A stretch of DNA of 64,000 nucleotides from PALSA-612 sp963765295 (GCA_963765295.1 CAVXVO010000004.1:505696-569695); one strand, 5' to 3'; shown: positions 37,126-45,530, counted from the stretch's first letter. Notes: generated by a model from the letters alone, not told the origin. Program-made: numbers and translations.

Positions 37126-37542
37126 ATGCGGCTCTACCTCGTCCGACACGCCGAGGCGCGCCGGCGGGCGAGCCCGACGAGCTCCGGCCCGCTGACGGCG
37201 CAAAGGCCGCCAGCAGGCGCGCGAGCTCGGCGCGAGGCTCGCCGCCGAGGGCGCCGGCGGGCGCGGCCGTGCTCACGAGCCCGCTGCTGCGCGCCCGCGA
37301 GACCGGCGAGGAGATCGCCCGTGCGCTCGGGACGGATCCCGCTCCCCGACGAGCGGCTCGCGCCCGGGCGCGACGGCGAGCGGCGTGCGCGAGGCCGTCG
37401 CGGAGCACGGGCGGCGGTCGTCGCGATCGGCCACCAGCCGGACTGCGGCCGCGTCGCCGCCGAGCTGACCGGCGGCCCCGAGCCGCGGTTCCCCACGGCC
37501 GGCCTGGTCGTGATCGACCTCAGGCCGGATCCGAGCAGTTGA
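37126..37542 (+). CDS. SixA-like phosphohistidine phosphatase (several frameshifts)
   Basis: A histidine-phosphatase of the SixA type. The N-terminus MRLYLVRHAEA has the catalytic RHG-like RHA. Different frames then carry LTAKG-like KGRQQARELGARLAAEGAG, VLTSPLLRARETGEEIARALGTD, PLPDERLAPG and finally VVAIGHQPDCGRVAAELTGG, with the second catalytic His in GHQPD. Conserved segments in all three frames show that short indels between ~37150 and ~37420 split one gene. The restored protein is ~140 residues. Its TGA overlaps a TTG start of the next gene. Confidence 0.75.
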   Translation: MRLYLVRHAEARRRASPTSSGPLTAQRPPAGARARREARRRGRRRARPCSRARCCAPARPARRSPVRSGRIPLPDERLAPGRDGERRARGRRGARAAVVAIGHQPDCGRVAAELTGGPEPRFPTAGLVVIDLRPDPSS

Positions 37543-38390
37543 CGGTCGCCATCAGCGTCACCGACCTGCGCAAGTCGTACGGCGAGGTGGAGGCCGTGCG
37601 CGGCGTCAGCTTCGAGATCGCAGCAGGGCGAGGTGTTCGGCCTGCTCGGCCCGAACGGCGCGGGCAAGACGACGACGGTCGAGGTGCTCGAGGGCTACCG
37701 CGATCGCGACGGCGGCAGCGTCTCCGTTCTCGGCGTCGACCCGCAGCAGCGCCGGCGGCGACTGGCGCGAGCGGATCGGCATCGTCCTCCAGTCGTCGGC
37801 CATGTACCCGAACCTGACCGTGGACGAGCACGTCCGCGTCTTCGCCGGCTACTACTACGCGCCCACGCGACCCGGCCGAGGTGATCGACCTCGTCGGACT
37901 CGAGGAGAAGCGCGGCGGCCGCGGTGAAGACGCTGTCCGGCGGCCAGAAGCGTCGGCTCGACCTCGCGCTCGGCCTGATCGGCGACCCCGAGCTGATCTT
38001 CCTCGACGAGCCGACGACGGGCTTCGACCCGCGGCGCGCCGGGCGGCCTGGGACATGATCCGCTCGCTGCGCCAGCTCGGCAAGACGGTGCTCCTGACGA
38101 CCCACTACCTCGACGAGGCCGAGCAGCTCTCGGATCGTGTCGCCGTGCTCCGCGAGGGCAGGATCGTCGCGATCGGGCGGCCGTCGGAGCTCACCGGCGC
38201 GCGCGTCGCGACCGAGGTCCGCTACCGGCTCGACGGCAAAGACGTCGTCGTCGAGACGCACGAGCCGACGAAGCTGCTCCACGAGCTGACCGGACAGGCG
38301 CTCGCCGAGGGCAAGGAGCTCGAGTCGCTCGAGGTGCGGCGCCCGTCGCTCGAGGAGATCTACCTCTCGCTCACCGGAGGCGACGAGTGA
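37539..38390 (+). CDS. ABC transporter ATP-binding protein (DrrA/CcmA-like; several frameshifts)
   Basis: Exporter ATPase split by indels at about 37625, 37750, 37866, 37920 and 38038. In order across frames: VTDLRKSYGEVEAVRGVSF, Walker A LLGPNGAGKTTT, IVLQSSAMYPNLTVDEHV (Q-loop), TLSGGQKRRLDLALGL (signature), LIFLDEPTTGFDP (Walker B), TTHYLDEAEQL (H-loop). The last ~115 residues are continuous and end GGDE. TTG 37539 overlaps the SixA stop. The partner permease follows with a GTGA overlap. Function: ABC-2 export, substrate unknown. Confidence 0.85.
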
Positions 38391-39137
38391 GCGACGTCCT
38401 CCACGAGCTCCGCACGGAGCAGCTCCTCTTCTGGCGCAGCCGCGAGCTCGCGTTCTTCACGTTCCTGCTGCCGATCCTCTTCTTCGTCCTGCTCGGCTCG
38501 GTGTACGGCACGGACAAGATCGAGGGCGTCAAGGGCTCGCGCTACCTGCTCGCGGGCATGCTCGGTTACGGCGTCGTGGCGACGGCGTTCGCCGGCCTCG
38601 CGATCACGATCACGATCAGGCGCGAGTCGGGGGTGCTCAAGCGCCTCCGCGGGACGCCGCTCCCGGCCTGGGCGTACATCGGCGGCGTGCTCGGCTCGAC
38701 GATCGTCGTCTACGCGATCGAGGCCGTGGCGTTGATCGGCCTCGGCAAGGCGCTCTTCGACGTGCCGCTTCCGGATCGCTACTTCTCGCTCGCGCTCGCG
38801 CTGCTGCTCGGAGTGCTCTGCCTTCGCGGCGATGGGCATCGGGCTGACCGCGGTCATCCGGTCGGCGGAGGGGTCGTCGGCGGTGGTGAACGCGATCTAC
38901 CTCCCGATGGCGTTCATCGCCGGCGCCTTCTTCTCGCCGCACTCCTTCCCGCAGTTCCTGCGTGGGATCGCCGACGTCCTGCCGTTGACGTACTTCATCC
39001 GCCTGGTGCGCGACATCCTGCTGCACGACGCGCAGATCTGGGACCAGCCGGAGGCGGTGGCCGTGATCGCCGCCTGGGGCGCATTCGGCGCGCTCGTCGC
39101 GTTCCGGCGTTTCCGCTGGGAGCCGCGCGAGGCATAG
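38387..39137 (+). CDS. ABC-2 type permease (frameshift near 38822)
   Basis: Membrane partner of the preceding ATPase. The first frame gives SRELAFFTFLLPILFFVLLGSVYG, AFAGLAITITIRRESGVLKRLRGTPLPAWAYIGG and helices to LLGVLC. One extra C at TGCCTTCGC moves the remainder, FAAMGIGLTAVIRSAEGSSAVVNAIYLPMAFIAGAFF...LPLTYFIRLVRDILLH, to another frame ending at TAG 39135-39137. The restored ~249 residues have six helices and the ABC-2 LPLTY motif. GTG 38387 overlaps the ATPase stop. Confidence 0.86.
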
Positions 39138-39166
39138 AAACACGCCGGAGCGGGAACGGACAGCGC

Positions 39167-39535
39167 ATGGTCGGCACCGATGTCCCGATGGCGTTCGTGG
39201 CTCTGGCCGTGTCGCCGCCCGAGCTCGAGATCCGGATCAACTTCGGCGTCTTCGCGGGCCGCGAGGCGACGCCCGCCGAACTCGACCTGCTCGGACGCGC
39301 CGTGATGACCGAGGTCGAGCATGTCACGCTGGTCTCCGAGCACCGGCACGAGCTCGGGGGCGGCAGTGAGACGTCGCTGCATCAGGTGCGGATGGGCATT
39401 CCGCTGGCCGCGCTGCCTGAGGACGCCGCCGAAGCGAAGTGGACGCGCGACCGGATCGTCACGCTGGCCGAGTGCTGGGCGCAGGACTGCATCGACGAGC
39501 GCCACGCCGACGTGGTCGAGTTCTCTCCGGCTTAG
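39167..39535 (+). CDS. Conserved-looking protein of unknown function
   Basis: 122 residues from ATG 39167 (ATG 39188 is an alternative). An amphipathic alpha/beta pattern (MAFVALAVSPPELEIRINFGVFAGREATPAELDLLGRAVM) precedes VEHVTLVSEHRHELGGGSETSLHQVRMGIPL and a C-terminal helix with Cys in AECWAQDCIDER. No signal or membrane segment. I do not recognise the family. It follows the exporter permease by 29 bases and converges with the aminotransferase gene 16 bases on. Confidence 0.65.
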   Translation: MVGTDVPMAFVALAVSPPELEIRINFGVFAGREATPAELDLLGRAVMTEVEHVTLVSEHRHELGGGSETSLHQVRMGIPLAALPEDAAEAKWTRDRIVTLAECWAQDCIDERHADVVEFSPA

Positions 39536-39551
39536 GGGAAGACGGCCGTCG

Positions 39552-40949
39552 CTACGGTCGCGCCGGCGTCTTCGGCTTGCCGCCGCGGCCGGCGCGGGCT
39601 GCCTTGAGCGCGAAGCGCGTCATCGCCGACGGCATCCGCTGCGCGCGGGCGACGACGGAGTCGAGCGCGTCGGCGAACCAGTCCACGTCCTCCTCGGTCA
39701 AGACGAGCGGAGGCATGGCCCGCACGACGTTCATGTTGTGCCCGGCCACCTGGATCAGCACGCGGTGGTCGGCGAACAGGGGCACGACGACGAGCTGCGA
39801 GAAGATCCCGGGCTGCAGCCGCTCCAGCATGCGCCACGTCGTCGAGCGGCCGGGCTCCCCGAACTCGATCGCCCAGAACAGGCCGAGCCCGCGCACGTCC
39901 TGCACGACCTCGTAGCGCTCGACGAGCGGCCGCGTCCGCTCCAGCAGCAGGTCGCCGATGCGTGCGGACCGCTCGACGAGCTCGGCCGACTCGAGCTCGT
40001 GCAGCGTGGCCAGGCCGGCGACGACGCCGAGGTCGTTCGGCGCGAACGTCGATCCGTGGCTGAGCGCGTGCTCCATCGAGTCGAACACGGCGTCGAACAC
40101 GCGCGGCGTGAACAGCGTCGCGCCGATCGGGACATACCCGCCCGAGAGCGCCTTCGCCACCGTCATCACGTCCGGCTCGAGCCCCCAGTGCTCGCAGGCG
40201 AACAGCCGCCCGGTGCGCCCGAAGCCGGTCGCCACCTCGTCGACGCAGAAGAGCGTGCCGTACTTGCGGCAGAGCGCCTGCGCGCCCTCGAGGTAGCCGG
40301 GCTCGGGCAGCCGCACGCCGTGTCCGACGATCGGCTCGGTGACGAACATCGCCACGTCCTCCCCGCGCAGCTCCCCCTCGAGCGCGTCCAGGTCGTTGAA
40401 CGGGACGTACGAGAAACCGGGGACGAGCGGCTCGAAGCGGGACGTGAACGCGGCGTCGCCGTTCGCAGACAGCGCACCGAGCGTCAGGCCGTGGAAGCCA
40501 TGCTCGACGGAGACGACGCGCGAGCGGCCCGTCGCGGTGCGGCCGATCTTGATCGCCGCCTCGATCGACTCGGCGCCGGAGCCCGTGAAGAGGACACGCC
40601 CGAGACCGTTCGGCGCCCGCGCCAGCAGCGCCTCGGCGAGCGCACCCGCGGGCTGGGTGATGCCGAGCGCGACCCGGCCGGGAAGCTCGAGATCGAGCGC
40701 CTCGTGCAGCGCCGCCCGGACGCGCGCGTTCGAGCGCCCGACGTTGTACATCCCGAAGCCGCCGAGCATGTCCAGGAAGCGGTTGCCGTCCGTGTCGTAG
40801 AGATACGGCCCCTCGCCGCGAGCCCAGTGCCGGTCGAAGCCGATCGTCCGCAGCATCCGCAGGAACTGCGGGTTGATCGTCCGGCCGTGCAGCTCGAGCT
40901 CGCTCCCCGCGCCCTCCTCGACGAGCGTGCGGATGCTGAAGTCGCTCAC
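39552..40949 (-). CDS. Class III PLP-dependent aminotransferase
   Basis: 465 residues. The PLP-phosphate motif FTGSGAESIEAA is at ~121-132, Asp237 in CVDEVATGFGRTG contacts the pyridine nitrogen, and Lys266 in TVAKALSGGY is the Schiff-base lysine. The family includes acetylornithine, GABA, putrescine and 4-aminobutyrate-type transaminases; sequence alone does not settle the substrate, and no pathway genes adjoin. The C-terminal basic tail (KAARAGRGGKPKTPARP) is unusual. GTG 40949 stands six bases after TAGGCT. Confidence 0.93.
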   Translation of the reverse strand: MSDFSIRTLVEEGAGSELELHGRTINPQFLRMLRTIGFDRHWARGEGPYLYDTDGNRFLDMLGGFGMYNVGRSNARVRAALHEALDLELPGRVALGITQPAGALAEALLARAPNGLGRVLFTGSGAESIEAAIKIGRTATGRSRVVSVEHGFHGLTLGALSANGDAAFTSRFEPLVPGFSYVPFNDLDALEGELRGEDVAMFVTEPIVGHGVRLPEPGYLEGAQALCRKYGTLFCVDEVATGFGRTGRLFACEHWGLEPDVMTVAKALSGGYVPIGATLFTPRVFDAVFDSMEHALSHGSTFAPNDLGVVAGLATLHELESAELVERSARIGDLLLERTRPLVERYEVVQDVRGLGLFWAIEFGEPGRSTTWRMLERLQPGIFSQLVVVPLFADHRVLIQVAGHNMNVVRAMPPLVLTEEDVDWFADALDSVVARAQRMPSAMTRFALKAARAGRGGKPKTPARP

Positions 40950-40955
40950 GCGCTG

Positions 40956-40961
40956 AGCCTA
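40956..40961 (-). promoter_or_regulatory. -10 element of the aminotransferase gene (leaderless)
   Basis: TAGGCT on the minus strand ends six bases before GTG 40949. It lies back to back with the phhB promoter within 33 bases. Confidence 0.5.
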
Positions 40962-40969
40962 GCGCGCGT

Positions 40970-40975
40970 CATACT
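40970..40975 (+). promoter_or_regulatory. -10 element of phhB (leaderless)
   Basis: CATACT is followed by seven bases and ATG 40983; the alternative ATG 40977 would start one base after the hexamer, too close for transcription start. Confidence 0.5.
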
Positions 40976-40982
40976 GATGCGC

Positions 40983-41225
40983 ATGAGCACGCCCGAGGGC
41001 TGGAGCGAGGTCGACGGAGCGCTGCAGCGCGAGTTCCGGTTCGCGAACTTCGCCGAGGCGCTCGCGTTCGTGAACCGCGTCGGCAAGCTCGCGGAGGCGG
41101 AGAACCACCACCCGGACGTCGAGCTCGGCTGGGGCCGCGTCGTCCTGCGCTGGCGGACGCATTCCGCCGAGGCGATCACCGACCGCGACCGTGAGCTGGC
41201 CGCGAGGTCGGCCGCGCTCGCCTAG
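40983..41225 (+). CDS. phhB: Pterin-4a-carbinolamine dehydratase
   Basis: 80 residues. The dehydratase signature E-AENHHPDVEL-GWGRVVLRWRTH...ITDRD is intact, with the catalytic His pair in NHHPD and His in RWRTHS. The enzyme recycles 4a-hydroxytetrahydropterin formed by aromatic amino acid hydroxylases; no hydroxylase lies in the window, and many bacteria use PCD in pterin metabolism or as a Moco-related factor. ATG 40983 is preferred because of its -10 seven bases upstream. Its stop lies three bases from that of the convergent ferrochelatase. Confidence 0.93.
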   Translation: MSTPEGWSEVDGALQREFRFANFAEALAFVNRVGKLAEAENHHPDVELGWGRVVLRWRTHSAEAITDRDRELAARSAALA

Positions 41226-41228
41226 CTC

Positions 41229-42284
41229 CTAGCCGGACAGGCAGCAGCCGGGCTGACAGACGTCGTGGCTCGGGCCGAAGCGGCCGAGCGCGCGTCGAGG
41301 CAGCTGCGGGTCGAGCCGCTCCTGGATCAGCTCGCGGACCATCGCGACGAACGCCGGATGCGTCCCGGCGGTGCGTGCGCGGACGAGGGCGACGCCCGCA
41401 TCCTCGGCGGCCTCTCGAGCCTCGACGTCGAGGTCGAAGAGCACCTCCATGTGGTCGGAGACGAACCCGACCGGCGACAGCACGACGTCGCGCACGCCCC
41501 GCTCGGCGAGCGTACGGATGTGGTCGCAGACGTCGGGCTCGAGCCAGGGCACACGAGGCGAGCCGCTGCGGCTCTGGTACACGAGAGCGTGGTCGCCGAC
41601 GCCGACCTCCTCGGCGACGAGTCGCGCAGCCTCCCCCAGCTGGCTCTCGTACCGAGACTGCCTCGCCATCGCGAGGGGGATCGAGTGCGCCGTGAAGGCC
41701 AGGTGGACGCCCGCGCGCCGCTCCTTCGGCACGGTCTCGAGCGCAGCCGCGACGTACTCCGCGTTCGCCCGCACGAAGCCCGGGTGGTTGTAGAACATCC
41801 GCGTCCTCGCCACCTCGGGCGCGTCCGGCCCGACCTCGGCCTGCGCGGCGAGGATGTTCTCCCTGTACTGCCGGCAGCTCGAGTAGGAGCTGAAGCCGCT
41901 CGTGAAGAAGGCGAGCGCCCGCCGGATCCCGTCGTCGCGCATCTCGCGCAGCGTGTCGGCCAGGAACGGATGCCAGTTGCGGTTGCCGAAGTAGATCGGC
42001 AGGTCGATCCCGTGCTCGTCGAGCTCCGGCCGCAGCGCTGCGATCAGCGCGCGGTTGTGCGCGTTGATCGGGCTGATGCCGTCGAAGCGTGCGTAGTGGT
42101 GGGCGACCTCGTCGAGCCGCTCCGGAGGGATGTTCCGTCCCCGCGTGACGTTCTCGAGGAACGGCATCACGTCGGCCATCCCTTCGGGCCCGCCGAACGC
42201 GACGACGAGGATCGCATCGAAGACCTCTGGCTCGGCGCCGCGGACACCGTCCGCGGGCGGCTTCGGGGTCGTGACGGCGGCCAT
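41229..42284 (-). CDS. hemH: Ferrochelatase (coproporphyrin ferrochelatase type)
   Basis: Inserts Fe2+ into a porphyrin; in Actinobacteria the usual substrate is coproporphyrin III (established for CpfC). 351 residues. The catalytic His is His200 in FTAHSIP, with Glu/His further on in LSPVGFVSDHMEVLFDLD. Cys137 (SSCRQY) and the C-terminal Cys343, Cys347 and Cys348 (VCQPGCC) match the [2Fe-2S]-binding pattern of actinobacterial ferrochelatases. ATG 42284 stands six bases after TAGCGT. Single gene; no other haem genes nearby. Confidence 0.95.
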   Translation of the reverse strand: MAAVTTPKPPADGVRGAEPEVFDAILVVAFGGPEGMADVMPFLENVTRGRNIPPERLDEVAHHYARFDGISPINAHNRALIAALRPELDEHGIDLPIYFGNRNWHPFLADTLREMRDDGIRRALAFFTSGFSSYSSCRQYRENILAAQAEVGPDAPEVARTRMFYNHPGFVRANAEYVAAALETVPKERRAGVHLAFTAHSIPLAMARQSRYESQLGEAARLVAEEVGVGDHALVYQSRSGSPRVPWLEPDVCDHIRTLAERGVRDVVLSPVGFVSDHMEVLFDLDVEAREAAEDAGVALVRARTAGTHPAFVAMVRELIQERLDPQLPRRALGRFGPSHDVCQPGCCLSG

Positions 42285-42290
42285 GCATTG

Positions 42291-42296
42291 ACGCTA
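42291..42296 (-). promoter_or_regulatory. -10 element of hemH (leaderless)
   Basis: TAGCGT on the minus strand ends six bases before ATG 42284, with no Shine-Dalgarno. Confidence 0.5.
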
Positions 42297-42380
42297 GCGG
42301 AAGGTCGGGCAGAGCTTGCTTTACACGAACGGCCCACGCGGGGTAGCGTCGCAGCGACGGAACGTCGGAAAGGAGCTTGG

Positions 42381-42827
42381 ATGGCCCCCATCACCGGCTC
42401 GATCGAGATCGTGCGAGCACCGCAGGACGTCTTCGACTACGTAACCGATATCGAGCGCCAGGGCGAATGGCAGGAGGCGATCGTGAGCGTCGAGGTCGAA
42501 ACGGAAGGCCCGACGCGAGTCGGAACCAAGGCAGTCCAGACGAGGCACGTGCCCGGCGCCACGCGGAGCTTCCCGTTCGAGATCACCGAGCACGAGCCCC
42601 CGACCCGGAGCAGCTTCCAGGTGACGGGCGGGCCGGTTCGGCCGCACGGGACGATCACGTTCGCACCGCTCGACGACGGAGCCCGAACGCGCGTCGACCT
42701 CGAGATCGAGTTCAAGGGCCACGGCCTCGGCGGCGTCCTCCTCCTACCGATCGCCAACCGCGACGCACGAAAAGAAGTTCCGAAGAACCTCGCCCGCCTC
42801 AAAGAGCGGCTCGAGTCCGCGGGCTGA
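42381..42827 (+). CDS. SRPBCC (polyketide cyclase/START-like) protein
   Basis: 148 residues of the SRPBCC ligand-binding fold: ITGSIEIVRAPQDVFDYVTDIERQGEWQEAIVSVEVETEGPTRVGTKAVQTR is the standard first half, and the C-terminal helix LLLPIANRDARKEVPKNLARLKERLES closes the pocket. Such proteins bind hydrophobic ligands or are degradative; no catalytic residues can be assigned. ATG 42381 has a good Shine-Dalgarno (GGAAAGGAG). It converges with the lipoprotein gene, stops seven bases apart. Confidence 0.88.
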   Translation: MAPITGSIEIVRAPQDVFDYVTDIERQGEWQEAIVSVEVETEGPTRVGTKAVQTRHVPGATRSFPFEITEHEPPTRSSFQVTGGPVRPHGTITFAPLDDGARTRVDLEIEFKGHGLGGVLLLPIANRDARKEVPKNLARLKERLESAG

Positions 42828-42833
42828 CGGCCG

Positions 42834-44555
42834 CTACTTCTCGGGCGACGCCGTCTGGAACGTGACCTTGCCCTGGCCCGTGCCGACGGCGATCAGCAGC
42901 GGCTTCCCCTTCGCGGGAGCATGCCGGTAGTCGACGAGCGCGAGCTCGCCGCGCTTCAGGAGGAGCTTTCCGTCCGTCCACACGGACTCGCCCTGCGGTG
43001 ACTCGCGCACGACCGAGAGTACGTACACGGCGTAGCCGGTGTTGCCCTTCGTGCCCGTGGTGTCGAGCGCGACGTTTCCGCCTTTGCTGTCGATGTACAT
43101 CGTGAGCTTCGAGCCACCCTTGACGCCCACGGCGATGGCGGCGAAGGCGTACGTGTTCTTCCCTTCCTGGATCGCGCTGTCGAGGACCGGCGTCTGGTCG
43201 TGGTGCGGGTCGGTGTGGAACGTGAAGCCCGACGCACCGCTGCGGAAGTCGATCGTGTTCGTCTCGCCCGGCCGCAGGACGATGTCGTCGACCTGTGCGT
43301 AGAGGCCGGGGCCGATCAGATCGATCCGCTCCTTGTCGACCTTCGCGAGGTCGGAGCCGTCGACCTGCACCGACACGGCTGTCCTCGGCGGAATCAGGTA
43401 GGTCGGCTCGGGCGCGACGCGCCAGTTCTGCGACGTGATCGTCGCCTCGACGCGCACGCCCGGGATGTGGTTGACGACGCGCCCGCCGACGAAGCCGGTG
43501 ACCCGGCCCAGCTCGTCGTAGAGAACCAGGTGCCCGTGATTGGCCGGGTTCCCGACGAGCGTCAGCTGGTCGTACCGGTCCTCGGGCGCGAGCACTGACC
43601 CGGCAGACGGCTTGGAGCCCTTGCGGAGGCCCTTGCAGAACGGGCACGGCTGGCGGGTGAAGCCCGGCTTGCTCGGAATCAGGAACAGCGAGCCCGTCCG
43701 CGCGTCGCCCTCGTACAGCTCGCTCGTGTCGGACGGGTCGGGCCCGCCGATGTAGCACCACGTGTTCTTCGTCGTGTCGACGCGGATGGCGCGGATCACG
43801 CCGGGGAAGTTGTTGTCGTAGATCAGGATCGCGAACTTGCCCTTCCCCTTGTCCTCGATCGCGAACGGGGTCACGGCGTGGCCGGCCGTGCCGTCGCGCT
43901 TGAAGATCGCGATCGTGTACAGCTCGCTGTTCTTGCTGTTCAGCACGGTCACGAGCGTCTGGAGGATCTTGGTCGGTGACCCCGTGACCTCCTTCCGGTC
44001 AATGGCGGGCAGGTCCTGGAACGTCCAGTTCTCCGCCAGCAGCGCCTGGAGGGAGTCGTTGTCCTGGATCGGTAGCGCGATCGTCTGCTTCGCACCGAAA
44101 CGGCGCGGATCGCGGAACCGCGAGAAGAACTCGAGTGCGGTCACGGAGAAGCCCATGCAGTGCCCACCCGCCATGCGCGCGTTCTCGTCGTCCATCCACT
44201 GCTGTGCGACCGCCGTCAGCTGGCAGCGCGCCCCCGTCCCGCGCGCGCACACCTGCGTGCCGAACAGGTCCGCGACCTGGGCAGCCGTCATGTTCTCCGG
44301 CTGGACGTCGTTCCCGTAGTTCTCGAAGCCGAACCCGTCGACCCAGGGACGGAACCCGTCGTCGGCGACGATCTTCCCGGTCGGCCGGTAGCTCGGCACC
44401 GTGCCTGCGGAGCTGCCGACGGCACCGTGGCCGCCGAGGAGTCCGGGTTGCCGGTGCGTCGCCGGCGCCGCCCCGATCGTGTGCGAGCTGCCACCGCACG
44501 ACGCGGCCGCGACGACGACCAGCACGAGCAGTGCCGGTAGGAGGGCGCGCCGCAT
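42834..44555 (-). CDS. Large lipoprotein with a Cys-His-Asp cluster (possible papain-like/C39-like fold)
   Basis: 573 residues from ATG 44555, where a lipoprotein signal begins (MRRALLPALLVLVVVAAASC, lipobox Cys20). Residues ~60-260 hold RMAGGHCMGFSVTALEFF with Cys133, DGTAGHAVTPFAIEDKG with His226, and FAILIYDNNFPG with Asp247/Asn248, the order and spacing of a papain-like Cys-His-Asp/Asn triad. Residues ~290-573 are beta-rich (IPGVRVEATITSQNW, KNTYAFAAIAVGVKGGSKLTMYIDSKGGN) and contain CPFC at ~305. I do not recognise a named family. The frame extends a further 12 codons upstream without support. Confidence 0.75.
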   Translation of the reverse strand: MRRALLPALLVLVVVAAASCGGSSHTIGAAPATHRQPGLLGGHGAVGSSAGTVPSYRPTGKIVADDGFRPWVDGFGFENYGNDVQPENMTAAQVADLFGTQVCARGTGARCQLTAVAQQWMDDENARMAGGHCMGFSVTALEFFSRFRDPRRFGAKQTIALPIQDNDSLQALLAENWTFQDLPAIDRKEVTGSPTKILQTLVTVLNSKNSELYTIAIFKRDGTAGHAVTPFAIEDKGKGKFAILIYDNNFPGVIRAIRVDTTKNTWCYIGGPDPSDTSELYEGDARTGSLFLIPSKPGFTRQPCPFCKGLRKGSKPSAGSVLAPEDRYDQLTLVGNPANHGHLVLYDELGRVTGFVGGRVVNHIPGVRVEATITSQNWRVAPEPTYLIPPRTAVSVQVDGSDLAKVDKERIDLIGPGLYAQVDDIVLRPGETNTIDFRSGASGFTFHTDPHHDQTPVLDSAIQEGKNTYAFAAIAVGVKGGSKLTMYIDSKGGNVALDTTGTKGNTGYAVYVLSVVRESPQGESVWTDGKLLLKRGELALVDYRHAPAKGKPLLIAVGTGQGKVTFQTASPEK

Positions 44556-44597
44556 GGCCCGGCAGCCTACAGACCACCCGGCGAGGCGCACCGCGCG

Positions 44598-44813
44598 TTG
44601 CCCAGCACGGGCTTATGCGGGTGGACACACGAGCGGGGCCGCCGCCGCGGCGAAACGCTTGTTCTCGGGAAGGACTGCTTCTGCGAGGTCTGCGAGTTTG
44701 AGTCCGCGGCTAGGTTCAGGAGGCTCCGGGGATTCTATCGCGTTCGTGATCTCTGCAACAATCACTCGATCGAGGGACTCTCAGTACGCCTAAGGCCACA
44801 GCTGCCCGAGTAG
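44598..44813 (+). CDS. Possible small zinc-binding protein (low support)
   Basis: A 71-codon frame from TTG 44598. The second half reads like protein: KDCFCEVCEFESAARFRRLRGFYRVRDLCNNHSIEG, with CxCxxC and CxxH that could bind zinc, as in HNH or zinc-ribbon fragments. The first ~18 residues look like shadow sequence. It overlaps the end of the minus-strand gene at 44790 by 24 bases. It may be a remnant of a larger nuclease-like gene. Confidence 0.3.
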   Translation: MPSTGLCGWTHERGRRRGETLVLGKDCFCEVCEFESAARFRRLRGFYRVRDLCNNHSIEGLSVRLRPQLPE

Positions 44814-45155
44814 ACCCTCGGGCGTGACCGTCCAATCTCCTGCCCGCCAACGCTCGCGTAGCAGTTCGGAGAGCGGGGTTGCCATTGTCCGATGCGCATC
44901 CCACTGGAGCTGCTTGCGCGTCGCGAATGCCTCGCTGGCCGACTCCCGAGCCCGCAGCATGCCGAGCGCTTGCCAGGCGGCGGTGCAGCGTCCCGGACAA
45001 AGGCCGTCTTCGGGGCTTGCGACCTTGGCGAGGGGCCGGGTGCGCTGCTCCGCACCGCAAAGAGGGCAATAGGCGTTCGCATAGCTACGACGCCGCTGGG
45101 GCAAAGGGAGCGGAAACGCCACCCTCGTTGCGCTCTTGATCATGGACGCCGGCAT
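44790..45155 (-). CDS. Unknown small protein with zinc-ribbon-like cysteines
   Basis: 121 residues from ATG 45155. YCPLCGAEQRTRP (CxxC) followed by GLCPGRC (CxxxC) could form a zinc site near residues 30-57; the C-terminal half is helical (AWQALGMLRARESASEAFATRKQLQWDAHRTMATPLSELLRERW). Codon use is less GC-biased than in flanking core genes. The start lies three bases after the stop of the winged-helix gene upstream, so the two form one unit. No family recognised. Confidence 0.5.
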   Translation of the reverse strand: MPASMIKSATRVAFPLPLPQRRRSYANAYCPLCGAEQRTRPLAKVASPEDGLCPGRCTAAWQALGMLRARESASEAFATRKQLQWDAHRTMATPLSELLRERWRAGDWTVTPEGLLGQLWP

Positions 45156-45158
45156 TGG

Positions 45159-45530
45159 TTAGGTGACGGCGAGCATCCGCGCGCCACCGGTTTCGCCCTG
45201 CTTCAGAGGGAGATCCAGTGGGGCGATGCAGTCGCGGCCTCGTTTGTCGAGGGTGGCGAAGCCCTCCCTGTCGAGTGAGATCATTCCGTTCTTCTGCAGG
45301 CGGTCGAGCGACTCGTCGAGCTCGAGGAACGAGCACGTCCGGCTCCCGATCAGCATGAGCGTGAGGTCGTTTGTCAGCCGACGCGCGTGGCGCAGGCTCT
45401 CGCCGGTCGCAGCCTCTGCGAGGATTCGGAGAACGCGAACGTCGAGGGCTTCCAGCTGCTCCAGTTCGCGGTCGACCTCGACCGGTAGTTGGTGTTCGGC
45501 TGCCCGTGTCCGGCGTCCCCACATACCCAC
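45159..45530 (-). CDS. Unknown protein with a winged-helix-like end
   Basis: 123 residues from GTG 45530 (ATG 45524 is an alternative). Helices LEQLEALDVRVLRILAEAATGESLRHARRLTNDLTLML are followed by SFLELDESLDRLQKNGMISLDREGFATLDKRGRDCI, which reads like the recognition helix and wing of a winged-helix domain. It heads a two-gene unit with the CxxC protein. No family is recognised. Part of the accessory segment that begins near 44.6 kb. Confidence 0.5.
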   Translation of the reverse strand: MGMWGRRTRAAEHQLPVEVDRELEQLEALDVRVLRILAEAATGESLRHARRLTNDLTLMLIGSRTCSFLELDESLDRLQKNGMISLDREGFATLDKRGRDCIAPLDLPLKQGETGGARMLAVT

